The position numbers and the translations under genes are program-made. DNA of 64,000 bases, taken from NCBI GenBank assembly GCA_037951105.1, contig JBAMJV010007773.1:1-64000 (forward strand), read 5' to 3'. This DNA is from Echinarachnius parma (taxonomy: Eukaryota > Echinodermata > Echinoidea > Clypeasteroida > Echinarachniidae). The notes under the pieces were generated by a model. That model was not told the DNA's origin and did no database searches. It worked only from the letters and a program-made list of their open reading frames with translations. How positions within the stretch are numbered: the stretch's first letter is position 1; each line of letters opens with the position of its first letter. Shown piece after piece: positions 1-38,096 of this stretch.

Positions 1-17
1 AGTTCCTGTGTCGGCTG

Positions 18-395
18 CAGTTGCGGATCTACGGGGGAGGGGGGGGGGGGGGGGGTTAGGGGGTTTAAACCCCCCCCCCCCCCCCCACCCTTGGGCTGCC
101 AAGTGAAAAATAATGTGCACAAAACAAATCGCCGCTTCGCGGCTATCAATGAAAGAAGTGAACACAAAGCACTTACGGGGGTTCAAAAGAGCAAAAAAAT
201 TCGCCGCTTCGCAGCTATCAGTGAAAACAGTGAACAAAAGTCACTGACGGGGGTTCAAAATAGCAACAAATTCGCAGCTATCAGTAAAAAAAAGTGAACA
301 AAAATCACTTACGGGGGTTCAAAATAGCAAAACAAACTTCGTAACGTCATTGATGGGTTGAACACCCCCTTAGCAAAAAGCTAGATCCGCCCCTG
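18..395. mobile_element. Probable hAT-type MITE with internal tandem repeat
   Basis: Ends CAGTTGCGGATCTAC and TAGATCCGCCCCTG are imperfect inverted repeats. Inside is G17-TTAGGGGGTTTAAA-C17, able to form a hairpin, then three units of 64-72 bases each ending near ACGGGGGTTCAAAA. The element at 4968-5140 shares the G/C head but has one unit. No clear target duplication. Confidence 0.5.
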
Positions 396-420
396 GGCTG
401 TTATTGCTCTGGCTGCTTGT

Positions 421-1010
421 GTGACGTGCACCAAATTACACTATTTCAAGTATATAAATGCAAAATCTTCCCCTTGGGAGGGGGATGCCCCCTCCCAAAC
501 CCTCCCCCCTCTGGATCTGCCCGAGCCCTCGGTAGCTTCGCTCCCTAGGGACTCATTTTTGGTTGTAAGCTATGATGTTGAATCATACATATGTGGCATT
601 TAAATTTTTTTTTTATGCACCAGATTGACCATTTCAAGTATATAAATGCTAAATCTTCCACGAGGGAGGGGGATACCCCCTCCCAACCCTCCCCCTCTGG
701 CTCTGCCCCAGCCCTCGGTCGCTTCGCTCCCTCAGGACTCATTTTTTGGCTGTAAGCTATGATGTTGGATCATACAAATGTGGCATATGGTCCATATTTG
801 TATCCACCAGACTGCACCATTTCAAGTATATAAATGCAAAATCTTCTCCTTGGGAGGGGATACCCCCTCCCAAACCCTCCCCAACTGGCTCTGCCCCAGC
901 CCTTGGTCGCTTCGCTCCCTCCGGACTCATTTTTGGCTGTACGCTATGTTGTTTGATCATATTTGTATGCACCCGATTGCACAATTTCAAGTCCAAAAAT
1001 GCAAAAACAC
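421..1010. repeat. Tandem repeat (165-190 bp units) with CCCTCCC palindromes
   Basis: Units begin CACCA-ATT..TTTCAAGTATATAAATGC (at 447, 636, 823 and, diverged, 988). Each holds a GGGAGGGGGAT-CCCCCTCCC palindrome, then CTCGGTCGCTTCGCTCCCT and GGACTCATTTTTGGCTGTA. The same family recurs at about 31790-34290. Confidence 0.7.
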
Positions 1011-1047
1011 ATTTTATTTATTTATTTTGTTTAATGTATTATTATCC

Positions 1048-1081
<34 letters not shown>

Positions 1082-1160
1082 TTTTTTTATTTATTTTTTT
1101 TTTTTTTTTTATTTATTTATTTTTTTTTTTTTTTTTTTTGGGGGGGGGGGGGGGTCACAC
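1011..1160. repeat. ATT microsatellite followed by poly-T/poly-G
   Basis: (ATT)n passes into T-rich sequence and then a long T run joined directly to about 15 G. Similar T-to-G or C-to-A homopolymer junctions occur at 12541-12576, 17341-17373, 17665-17692 and 27357-27396. Open frames here are only simple-sequence artefacts. Confidence 0.8.
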
Positions 1161-1297
1161 CTTATGTATTTCTTTGGTTTTCCAAATTATTGGGGTAGGG
1201 GGCTACGCCATTGCCTGTGAGTGCGGTTGGGCATGAGCCCCTATAAAGACATAAATCGTGAGCCCCCTGCTTCCAAAACTGTTTCCGGCGCGCATGT

Positions 1298-1551
1298 GAT
1301 TGAATTATTCAGATAAGAAAAACTCCGGGCGAGTTTTTCATCCCTGTACAAAGTGAATGCAGTGAGTTAGTGAATATCACCCAATATCACTTTGCATTTT
1401 CGCTCATTACTTGGCCATGCAATGTCCATTTGACTTGAAATTTTCACACAATACCCTGTGGATATATGAGATAACAACACTATACATTGAATCAACCATT
1501 CATCATTTTTTGCACATGTCAACAAAGTTACTAGATCCCTTTAAAATTGTA
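1298..1551 (-). mobile_element. MITE family A fragment (TTAAAGGGATCTAGTAAC ends)
   Basis: Nearly identical, inverted, to 45115-45360: both contain the complement of AAAAACTCCGGGCGAGTTTTT and end in CTAGATCCCTTTAA. It is truncated on its left side. The high identity implies recent movement or conversion. Confidence 0.6.
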
Positions 1552-1635
1552 TACTTTTTCGAATTTGACACTCATTATCTCATAACAAAATTGTGTTGTG
1601 TAGCGCCCTCCATACCAAAACTCAACTATTCCTTT

Positions 1636-3540
1636 AAAGGGATCTAGTAACAGTGTTTAATTACGTCCACTAAACTTACTTAGAGCTCTGGTGGTCTCTA
1701 AATACCTGGTTGTTGTCATATTACCAATAAGAAGCATAAAGCAGGGCTTGTTTTTTCGAATTTCCCTTTCGTTAAAAAGATATATTTGTATCCGCTAGAA
1801 AGTCATAACCGTGTACATAGTGCAAACAGTTAGCGAATATCACTTTGCATTTTCGCTATTACTCAGCCATATAACATCAATTTAAAATAGTTTTTCAAAC
1901 ATTACTTATTATACACAATTTTTATCAGCTCGCACAAATATAAACGTTATCACTTTTTGCACATGTCAACAAAGTTATTAACTTTCTTTGCTCGTACCAA
2001 TTCGAAAAGGAACATAATTATTGCTTTTCAAAATGATTCGCATACCAGTTGATTTAGAATATAAGCATAAATAGTAATTGTTAACTAATCAATTTGCCGT
2101 ACAACTTTAACAATGTAGAAGTTTAGAAAGTAAATGTACACTATTAAAAACATGTGAACATACAGTATCGCGAATGTACATAATATACATTATTAAGATG
2201 CAACTTTAAGTAACCATGATAATATCATTGTAATCAAGAGATAAATGAAATGTGAGGAAACATTAAGTTAAAGTTAAAGTCCTTCCCGTGCCAATTTTTA
2301 CACATAAGGCGGCGCCTATCTCCGATTCATTAGCCCTATAGGCCACACGTCTACTAAAATGTAGCAAACGCTACAGAAGGGGCCAGTCCTCTGATAACTA
2401 ATCCAACAAAAACATATTAATTCAATACACAAAATAATAAATGCAGTCTGATAATTATTCCTGTCACCCCGGCCTCTGACGGGCCGGGGTCCATGGGGCG
2501 GAGCCACCAGAAGCTTTGAAATTTCAGCTAATCAGAGCCCGTTTATCAAAGCTAACTAGCAAGCCACACAAAAGCCCGGGAGAGGTGGTTGAAAACAGAC
2601 TGGTGCCCCCTTTCTTTCTATGCCAGTATTATAGGGAAATCCATATTTGATATTATAGCAACAATAACGACAATAGTTAAAAAAAAAATCATCTGACAAG
2701 AAATAACATAGACAGGAATTTTCATCTCTTAAATCAGATTTTTCACTCTACCCCAATATATGGCCGCGAGCCGACCGTCCAGCTATATAGCGGAATATTA
2801 TAAAGAACGATGTTTTTGTATAATGTATGAATATGTTCAGCTATGCACATTACAATATTAACATATCTAGATTAATTGTGCAAACAAGTTTTGCTTAGCC
2901 TTAAATCATTCTTTACCATTCTTTCGGAGTGATCAAACTTCATCCCAGCAAAGTAAGGTTCAAGCTAAATAACAGTGAACTACAGAATTTTGGAGTAAAG
3001 GACAAAAGGACCGCAAATAAATTGTCAGCACCGAGTATGGAGCTGTGTACCATTATTATGACAAATATAAACACACAACTGCTATTTAATAGAGCACGAA
3101 TACTATACTACGTTCTTAACGCATGTCGTTTGCTACGGTGAAATGCTAGTCCATACACATCCAAAAACGCCCCCATCGCCGTATCACAGTTTTAAAGGAT
3201 CTTCATTAGTATACCGTTCTGCTATCAAATCTGATTTCTTTCCCCAAATGTTGTTGTCTGAAATGAGATGATATATTTGCTCCAATGAAAGGTCACTGGG
3301 TTTAAAAACATGAGTGTCCTTTGCCCGAATAGTATTATAATTATATTTTGAGGTGTTTATCAAAGCTACTGGAAGAGGTGTGCAGCACCGTCACCCCCTC
3401 CCCCACCCCCCCCCCCCTCCCTCCAAAGCTTAGATCTCAGTATGCCTTCGAGCGCCGGCTCATATTTTCAAGGTGCTGCGTTTTCGTCAGTGCTCCCCGC
3501 ACAGCCCGACAATAGTTCTCGCGGCACACCACAAGCATTT
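1636..3540 (-). repeat. Gene 1 downstream flank, homologous to gene 2 downstream flank
   Basis: From about 1636 to 2260 it matches 34877-35540, from about 2450 to 3130 it matches 36784-37560, and from about 3140 to 3540 it matches 39290-39633. These matches continue the exon homology beyond the stop codons, so the duplication included flanking DNA. No gene is seen. 2268-2400 matches the body of the SINE at 42035-42330. Confidence 0.7.
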
Positions 3541-29127
<25,587 letters not shown>

Positions 29128-29558
29128 GTCGCTTTTCAGTCCATATTCTCGTCGAGCAATTTACGCAGAGATATACTTCGCGATGTTCAGGATTATGTCC
29201 TTCTGTTGCTACAGTCTGAACGTTTATTTCAATTAGATGTCCATATCCAACAACTCCAATTATTATAATCGTATTAAATTGTCCGTGTTGGGCGATTCAT
29301 GTCTATCATGCTTCATGCACAAATATCAGACAACAAACAATGCTTAAACTCGCCACACTGCACACGTAGTCCATCGCGAATCAGAATTCTATCAAGTATT
29401 AGTTTAATAACCGCATATTCATAGTTGCATTGTTATTGTTATACCGATGTATGCGAACTGGGTGTGTTTTATCGTACTGCCCTAGTATACATAAGCAGGC
29501 AAAGTGTACTTAGTGAGTCGTGTATAGCCAATGTAGTCATGGAAGTGGTATACGTAAA

Positions 29559-29612
29559 GGAATTCCCCAAATGCTGACGTAAGGGGAATTCCCTCGGAAT
29601 CCACGTGACGCG
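29559..29612 (-). promoter_or_regulatory. Gene 1 upstream block: two kB-like sites, ATF/CRE-like site, E-box
   Basis: Lies about 430-490 bases upstream of the gene 1 ATG. GGAATTCCCC (29559-29568, reverse GGGGAATTCC) and GGGGAATTCCC (29583-29593) fit the NF-kB consensus GGGRNWYYCC. TGACGTAA (29575-29582) fits ATF/CREB/bZIP sites, and CACGTG (29602-29607) is an E-box. The block is repeated upstream of gene 2 and in intron 1. Occupancy is inference; the consensus matches and conservation are seen directly. Confidence 0.5.
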
Positions 29613-29929
29613 CGCAGAGATTTTTGATAATAAATTACTCAATGCAGTGGAAAACGGATTGTATACTTATTAATTGCTGCAGCAGGTTTGTTTGTACGGT
29701 TGAGAATTTGGCTGCCGGGTGGCGGGAGGGGGGGGGGGGGGGGGGTCGATTCATGTTTTCTAAATTTATTTTGAGTGTTTTAAACAAAATATAGGATGTC
29801 TACGGGAATATAATAATTGCTCGCCTCGTCTCTTCATTGTCCTACTGCATGTACTGCATGTAGGATTATTATAACCTCCTAACCACTTAACACAGCCATA
29901 ATCATGACGACCAATACGACCAACGCCAC

Positions 29930-30165
29930 AACACCCATCACAACCACAACCACAACGATAACCATCACTACCAAAGCCAATACCATCACCACACCATCAT
30001 CACTACTAATACAACCACCACCACTGTCACCATCTCGAACCCCCCCCCCCCCCCGCCCTCAGGTACGCCTATGATCATCATCAACATCATCATCATCATC
30101 ATCATTCACCACAAATCACCACCGCTACGACCATCATCATCTCTACCAACACCACCACAACAATG
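29930..30165. repeat. ACC/ATC-rich microsatellite region
   Basis: Irregular (CAC)n, (CAT)n and (ACAACC)n sequence upstream of gene 1, with a poly-C run at about 30039-30052. 30170-30450 is AT-rich with no recognisable feature. Confidence 0.8.
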
Positions 30166-30780
30166 CAATGCTCAAAATGTTCCATCTGATGATTCCACCA
30201 CCCAAGGTATAGATAAAGGAAAGTAATATTATTTGATATAAAAAACGGACACGCATACTTTTAAACTTCAAATCCAGGTGGATTGGAGGAATACAAGTTG
30301 AGAGCAAGTTATGTAACATGACCACACCCAAATAAAAAGTACACATTTTAGCTATCTTCTGCTTCAATATGGATATAATTCATTGATACTTTTTAAATTA
30401 TTTACAATCAAAAGTGTCAATAGTTGTATTCAACACACAGTATAATGAACGCACATATAATGTTTTTTTGGCATAGAGGGCGCTGCACGATTTTTTTTGT
30501 GGGGTAATGCAAAACTGAGTGTCAAATTTGAAAGAGCATACAATTTTAATGACATGATAAACTTTATTTGATCAAATAATCCATAAATATGTATTACCAT
30601 TTGTAATTATTGTGGAGTCCCGCAATAATTCAATAATGTTGGACCAGTCGTTGAAAACAAAACAAATGGTTACACTTTAGAAAATGTACAATAAATTTTT
30701 GTTTTAAATTGTTGATGATATCTCTATTTTTATAATTATTTCATCAAAACATTACATGCACAATTTTCCATTAAAAATGG

Positions 30781-31321
30781 TTAAAGGGGTAGTTTAGTTT
30801 TGGTAGAGAGGGCGCTGCACATCACAATTTTTGTGTGAGGTAATGAAAAACTGAGTGTCGAATTTGAGAGAATGTGCAATTTTAATGGCAGAATAAACTT
30901 TATTTGGTCAAAATAGACCCAGAAACGGCTGAAATATCAATAAATATATCTGATCTTATAATTATTTGGGGCCCAAATAATTAGATAATTTTTTCAAAAA
31001 ATTTAAAAAATGCTTGCACTTTTTCAAAAAATTTCAAAAGCGTTTTTAAATAGTTATTGATGATCTCTCTATTTAATCATTATTTCAATAAAACATCACA
31101 TGCATAATTTTGTATGAAAAATGGTTGAAACCAATGCCTTTTTAGAAAGCACCCTCTTGTGTTTTAATGGCTCTTTTGAATGATAACAGGCTTTTTACTT
31201 AGTCGTTTGTAATTTTGTATACCTTTCGAGCATGGTAGAGTTATAACTATTAGTTTATAATGTTACTGTCCAGGTTTGGTTACTAAAGTTCAGCCTTACC
31301 AAAACTGTACTACCCCTTTAA
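30781..31321. mobile_element. TTAA MITE family B
   Basis: Left end TTAAAGGGGTAGTTTAGTTT, right end AACTGTACTACCCCTTTAA, with TTAA at both ends. A truncated copy precedes it (about 30460-30780) and a right-end fragment follows (31322-31460). Confidence 0.72.
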
Positions 31322-31455
31322 AGCCGACGAGTTTTTAGAGAGCGCACTATTGTATTTTACCGGCTTATTTTGAATGATAACAGGCTTTTTACTTAGTCGT
31401 TTCTAATGTGTTAATTTATTTCGAGCATAGTGGAGTTATAACTATTAGTTTGTAA

Positions 31456-34400
31456 CAGTGGCGTAGACAGGTTCTTACACCTGGGGGGGGGGGGGGGTGA
31501 TTTGCCGTTCACCGGACCAAGACCAATTTGTTCGTGGCCTAGAGCACCTGCCGAAATATTTCGACACCAAGACAATTGGCTGAAAGTCCTCTCATTGGGG
31601 GGGGGGGGGGGGGGGGGGGGGTCCGTCGCCAAATTTGTTCGCGCCCGAGACCGCCTGCCCAAAAATGTCAAGACCAAGGAAATTGCTTCAAAGTCCTCTC
31701 AGTTGGAGGGGGGGGGGGGGGGGGGGTTAGATGTTAAGATGGTCGTGACCAGGCTGGCGGAAGCAGTTTTGGATGGGGGGGGGGGGGGGGCACAACCTAT
31801 GGGGGCTCACGATGTTACAGTGCTGCCAACTTTGAGCCCGATGTGAGAGTGAGACATTGCAAGGAGCGAAGCGACCAAGCCCGAAGGAGCGAAGTGACTG
31901 AGCGGGGGGAGTGTGTGGGAGGGGGGTGTCCCCCCTCCCACGGTAGGGAGCTTTTGCATTTTTGGACTTGAAATTGTGCAATCTGGTGCTTACCTATTAG
32001 ATAGAAAATTCGGGCTTAACATTGACTGTATCTGGGAAAGCGTGTTATGATTTGATCGACCAGAAATTTTAAATATATTTTCACGAAGAAAACAAATAAT
32101 TGACACACTAATAAATACGCACCCCAACACACACACAAATATTGTACTTATATTGAGCATCATACACTGTTCCAACATCACCATATGCCACATTATGTAT
32201 GATCCAACAACATATTTGCCAATAATGAGTCCCGAGGGGCGAAGCTACCGAGGGCTGGGGCAGAGCCAAATAGGGAGGGTTTGGGAGGGGGTATCCCTCT
32301 CCCACGTAGAAGATTTTGCGTGCAATTTGGTGCACGTCACACAAGCAGCCAGAGCAATGCCAGTCTACACTGGAACATAGGCGCCGGAAGTGGGGGGGCA
32401 GGGGGGCGGCCGCCCCCCCCCCCCCCCAATCCAAAAAGTTGGGGGGCAAAACGCAATTTTGCCCCCCCAAAAAAGCCCCCCCCCCCCTCAAAATAAAAAA
32501 AAAGTTGGAAAGACACAATCAAATGTATGAGCTAACGTTTAAAAACTAGTTTATACATCCATTTTCAATTTTTGCTGCGCGCTTCGCGCGCGAACAGATT
32601 ATCTCAGTTTGTTGTAAACATCTGATGAGAACATAGACATTTTTTTTTTTTTTAACACGGATTCTAAATTTGCTTCACAGGTATGGCATGCAGTGCACCA
32701 AATTGCACCATTTCAAGTATATAAATGCAAAATCTTCCCCGTGGGAGGGGGATACCCCCTCCCAAACCCTCCCCCTCTGGCTCTGCCCAAGCCCTCGGTC
32801 GCTTCGCTCCCTCGGGATTCATTATTGGCTGTAGGCCATGTTGTTGGATCATACATGCGCCATATGGTTTATGTTGGAACTGTGTATGACACTAAATACA
32901 ATATTTATGTGTGAGTTTGGGTGCATATTTATTAGTGCGTCAATTATTTGTTTACTTCGTGAAAAAATATATCAAATCATAACCCTTTCCCAGATACAGT
33001 TAATCTTAACCCTAATAAGGCCGGGCTATTTGAGGTCTTCAGCAGGCCGTGGGGCCATTATGCCCCCCCCCCCCCCCCACCCTAAGATCTCGGCCGCGGA
33101 GCTGCCGATCGCCGTGAAAATTTGCACGCATGATAAGTGAAGTGTATAGAATACAATTATAGTAATTTTAATTTTTTTTGTATTCATTAATTTGCATATT
33201 TATGGTAATTTATGCAAATAAGGTCATAAAATTCATATTTTTGCCCATAAATCATATATTCTTCATAATTAAACATTGGTTTTCACTACATATATTCTTT
33301 AGAGCATTTAGAATAATAATGCGACAAAATGTTTGGAAGAGCCAGGTTCTTCCTTATGTTTTCTATTGTTTTTATAATTTCTTATGTATTTCTTTGTTTT
33401 TTTGAACTTATGTATTTTATTGTTTTTGTTGTTTATTTTATTTCTAACTATAATTCATCTATTTTGAACCCCAAAACAAACATATAAAATGTAAACAAGA
33501 CCAAATAACCAATGATATACTTCCTTTTACAAAAACTGATATTTCCATATGTGTTGTACACAAATCACGAAATTGAGCGATTTTCGGGCTGACATGCATA
33601 GACAAAAGGTCACGTGACTTCGTAACGGTAGGTCCGATTTTCAAGTTTTTTGTTTTAAAATATGCGCAAGACCCAAAAGAAAAACGTCACCAAGCAGCGG
33701 CGCGTCATCTTACAGCGTTTTGGAGCAATAACAAAAAATGCGGAGAGGAGGGGCCATTATGCCCCCCCCCCCGGCCTTATTAGGGTTAAGCCCGAATTTC
33801 CTATCTAGGTATGCACCAGATTCCACAATTTCAAGTCCATAAATGCAAAATCTTTCTTACCGTGGGAGGGGGATACCCCCTCCCAAACACTCCCCCTCCC
33901 TCCCTGCCCCAGCCCTCAGGCGCTTCGCTCATTCGGGACTCATTATTGGCTGTGTGTTGTTGGATCATACATAATGTTGCAGAATTATGGATTATGTTGT
34001 TGTGTGTGTGTTTTGGGGTACATACTTATTAGTGTGTCATTTATTTGTTTTCTACGTGAAAAATATATTAAAACTTCCTGGTCGATCAAATCATATCACA
34101 CTTTCCCAAATACAGCCGATTTTCCTATCTAGGTATGCACCAGAATGCACAATTTCAAGTCCAAAAATGCAAAAAACACCCTCCCCCCGCCCAGTCGCTT
34201 CGATCCCTCGCAATGTCTCACTCTCACATCTGGCTCAAAGTTGGCAATCCAGAGTGTGGTTGGGCATGAGCCCCTACACACACAAATTGTGAGCCCCCTT
34301 GGGGTTTTGCTCCCCCCCCCCCCCCCCAATCCAAAACTGCTTCCGGCGCGCCTGCACTGGAACTACGTGGCCCGGTATACCAAAAAAAATACTCACCCCA

Positions 34401-34860
34401 GACCATACGCAAGTTACTCAACAAACTAAGATAATATGTTCGTGCGCGAAGCGCGCAGCGAAAATTGAAAAGTGGATGTATAAATTACTTTTTGAACGTT
34501 AGAATTAACAAGTCTTAGCTCATACAACTAATGTTTTCTTTCCCACTCGTATACAGATACACACAAAAAATATATATATCCTTCCCTAAAACCTGGGGGG
34601 ATGATTGTACATGTCATCCCCCCCCCCCCCCCCCACCTTGTGAGGTGGGGGGATGCATCCCCCTTATCCCCCCGTTGTCTACGCCCCTGGTTTGTAATGT
34701 AATAGTGCAGCTTTTGTTTACTAAAATCCAGCTTGACCGTACTCGCTGTACCAGAACTCAACAATCCTTTTGATAAGATTTATTTGAACGAAATTACCTT
34801 CTTTTTTTTGGCACAAACATGCAGCCGTGGCAGTACTGATTGTATGATGGAAGCATCAAA
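31456..34860. repeat. Cluster of G/C-run and hairpin repeats between the two genes
   Basis: Contains a CAGTGGCGTAGACAGG start (31456) with four poly-G runs to 31790; copies of the CTCGGTCGCTTCGCTCC / GGGAGGGGGATACCCCCTCCC family at about 31800-31990 and 32100-32330 (minus) and 32690-32930, 33800-34060 and 34125-34290 (plus); poly-C runs; CCCTAATAAGGCCGGG and its inverse at 33011 and 33771 bounding a segment; and an AT-rich stretch 33130-33480. No gene is recognised. Confidence 0.6.
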
Positions 34861-35615
34861 GTTCGCGCACCTGCATTTAAAGGGATCTAGTAGTAACAGT
34901 GTCTAAATCCACAAAACTTAATTAGAACTCTAGTGGTAGTTTAATTCTCTGTTGTATACATATTACCAATTAGAAGCATGGAGCAGGTTTTGCTTTTTTC
35001 GAATTTCCCTTTCGTTAAAAAGATATTTACGATTGAAGTGTTCAGATGTTAAACCATCCACTAGATAGTCGTAACCGTGTACAAAGTCAGTGCAATCAGT
35101 TAGATAATATCACTTTGCATTTTCGCTATTACTCAGCCATATAACATCAATTTAACCTGGACTTTTTACACATTACTTATTGGACATACTTCTTATCAGC
35201 TCACACAAAATTAATATAAATGTTACTATTTTGCACATGTCAACACTGTTACTAAATTCCTTTACTCGTACTATTTAGAAAAGAAATATATTGTTTTTCG
35301 GAATGATTCGCATACCAGTTGATTCAGAATATAAGCATATAATCATTGTTAACTAATCAATTTGCTGTGCAAAATGAACAATTTTGACATAATATAGATC
35401 ATTCACTTGTCACACTGTCAGTAAATGCACAATATCCAAACATGACGAACGTACTGTATCGCGAACACTAATATGTACATAATGAACATTGTAACCATGG
35501 TAATATCATGGTAATCAAGAGATTAAATAAATGTGAGGAAACATTAGTGACAATAATCATCCCCCCAAAAAGGTCAGTCAAAAATAACAATGTTATGACC
35601 GTTTGAAATTCTATT

Positions 35616-36022
35616 TATAGGTTTTCCCGCTCAATTTCGCGATTGTGTCAATCGAATTGATAATAGGAGCAAACGAATTCGCGCGATTTGCGATCGCCGT
35701 ACCAAAGCAGCATTCGAATTCGTAAATAGTCGTTCAAAATCACGTAGGAGCAAGTGAATTTGCACAAAGTGCATACCTTTTCATCAATGGTCATTCGAAT
35801 TCGCGAAAGGCCGTTGACAGTTGGCTGCACATTCGCGAAATCGAATGCCCATAAATGAACTTCTGTGTCTATTCACGAAAGCGTGTGTGTATGCATGAAT
35901 TCGCATGCACTTATTCGGAATTTGGAAGACCGATACCAACGATTACGCGGCAACGCGCGAATTCGAATGACCCTAAATGAATTCGATTGAAAAAAGTGCA
36001 AAATTGAGCGGGAAAACCTATA
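35616..36022. mobile_element. Palindromic MITE, GGTTTTCCCGCTCAATTT ends
   Basis: TATAGGTTTTCCCGCTCAAT and ATTGAGCGGGAAAACCTATA form long inverted ends. Interior is rich in GAATTCG/CGAATTC. A second partial copy lies at about 51600-51880 (ends CAAATTGAGCGGGAAAA). Confidence 0.78.
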
Positions 36023-38096
36023 CTAAGCAGTTTTCAAAATTGCCGTCACTTGTTACATAACTTACGAGAAAACTCAATTTATGTTTTCTGCAGAAAACCA
36101 AAATAACAATTAATTTTACATAAACGTACAAATATAATGTGCTAACAATTTATTAAACAATCGATCAATCCACGTACTACATTGAAAGCAAACAAAGAAT
36201 AAAAGTGTTTTATCCTTAGATGGGATGACTAATATACAACACATATCAGCCAAATGACTGTACTCGTAAATGTTGTCACAAATGACAGGTCTGGAACATT
36301 AAAGGCAAGCTAACTCCTTCATGCAGTAAACAATAATGGTAATAACGTTTTCATTTCTTGGCCGATCTTGCTCAAATTTACCCCCTGACGATTATTTCTA
36401 CGCAAGGTGGACCTCCCCTTTAAGTAAATAACAAAAGACAGTGGCGTATTTATAGCCGGGAAGGGTATGTACTTGTAAGTGCGATCCGCTTTGTGCGGCA
36501 TGGTCATGCCGATGTGACAGTGATAAGTGTCCAGTTAGGAATAATTGGCAGTGACGTCATTCGGACAGTTTTAAAATCCTATTTTTGTCCGTTTTCGAGC
36601 CTTCATACAGACGCAGACATACATACCCACACAAACACAAGCAAACAGACATTCACACATGCATACGCCTTACGGACAATCAAACAAACAGTAATTTACT
36701 CATGTCGTCACACTGACGCGTTAGACGTCACTAATCCAACATACACATTTTTGCGTGGTAATTCAATCATTTGAAATGTTATACAGTCTGACAATTATTC
36801 CTGTCACACCGGGCTCTGACGGACCGGGGTCCACGGGGCGGAGCCACCAGAAGCTTTTAGATCATTCAGCTAATCAGAGCCCCTTCATCAAAGCTAACTA
36901 GCAAGCCACACAAAAGCCCCCCCCCCCCGGGGGGGGGGGGGGGTGGTGGGTGAAAACATGAGCCCCCTAATTTCTTCGCCAGTATTACAGGAAATCCATA
37001 TTTGATATTATAACAACAGAAACAATAATTTCATCTGACAAGAAATAACATATAAACAAATGAAATAGATCACGAGATCACAAGCAACCAGAGAGGACAG
37101 TTACATGGAAGACAGAAAATACAGACACATCAGGGAAATGCTGTGATAAACATGGTTACGTATGATTTAGACAGGAATTTCCATCTCTTACATCATTCTG
37201 ATTTTTCACTCTACCCCATTATATGGCCGTGATCCGACCGTCCAGCTATATAGCGGAATATAAAAGAGCGATTTTTCGGTATATGTATGGTTATGCTCAG
37301 CTATATGCGCATTAGAATAGAACAACACATCTAGATTAATGGTGCAATAGCCTTAAGTATTGCGTAAATCAGTCTTTACCATTCTTTGCGGAGTGATCAA
37401 ATTATTTTCATCCCAGCAAAGTACTATATATTCAAGTTTAATAACTCTGAACTACAGTGTTTTGGAGAAAAGGAGAACAAAAAATACATTTTCAGCACCA
37501 TTGTTATGTCAAATATCAACAACTAATGTCAACAAAGCTAGAGCACGAATAATGTAATTCGTTTTTAAAGGTGAATGACAGTAGTGGGAAACGCCCCATC
37601 CCCTAAAAATGAAATGTACACTCTTATTACCAACCATGTGAAAGAATATAATGTTACTAATATGGAATTATACATATTTGGCCAAGAAACCGCCTACTAA
37701 TTGATTTATTTGCAAAATTATAAATTGATCCACTGTACCATTTGATATCGCCAACGCGGAATCGCGCATACGCTACGTGCAAATAACCTCGTGCGTTACA
37801 CGACCATGACGACGTCTTCGCTAACGGGCTTGTCCCCAGCTTGTCGATATCTCCAGCCCAGCGCTAGCGGCGCGGACAGGTGCAAACGGGCGGTGGATTT
37901 TTAAATTTCACGGGTGGGTATTAGATTTCTTCCGATATTTCTGTATTTAACGATGCTTAGGTTCGGATTTCACCACACAAGCACTATTTAAATAATTATT
38001 CAACAATATTGATTAATATAGATGTTTACGGCTACTTTCCCAAAACTGGTATTGGGCTTTAAACGCATGTTGTTTGATACAGTGAAATGCTGGTCC

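Noticed and set aside
1411-1647. ORF shared with 45000-45248 as a conserved small protein
   Set aside because: Both lie inside copies of MITE family A; similarity comes from the transposon.
35580-36030. Replication origin-like AT/GAATTC-rich palindromic region
   Set aside because: Has the inverted ends of a MITE and a second copy at 51600-51880.
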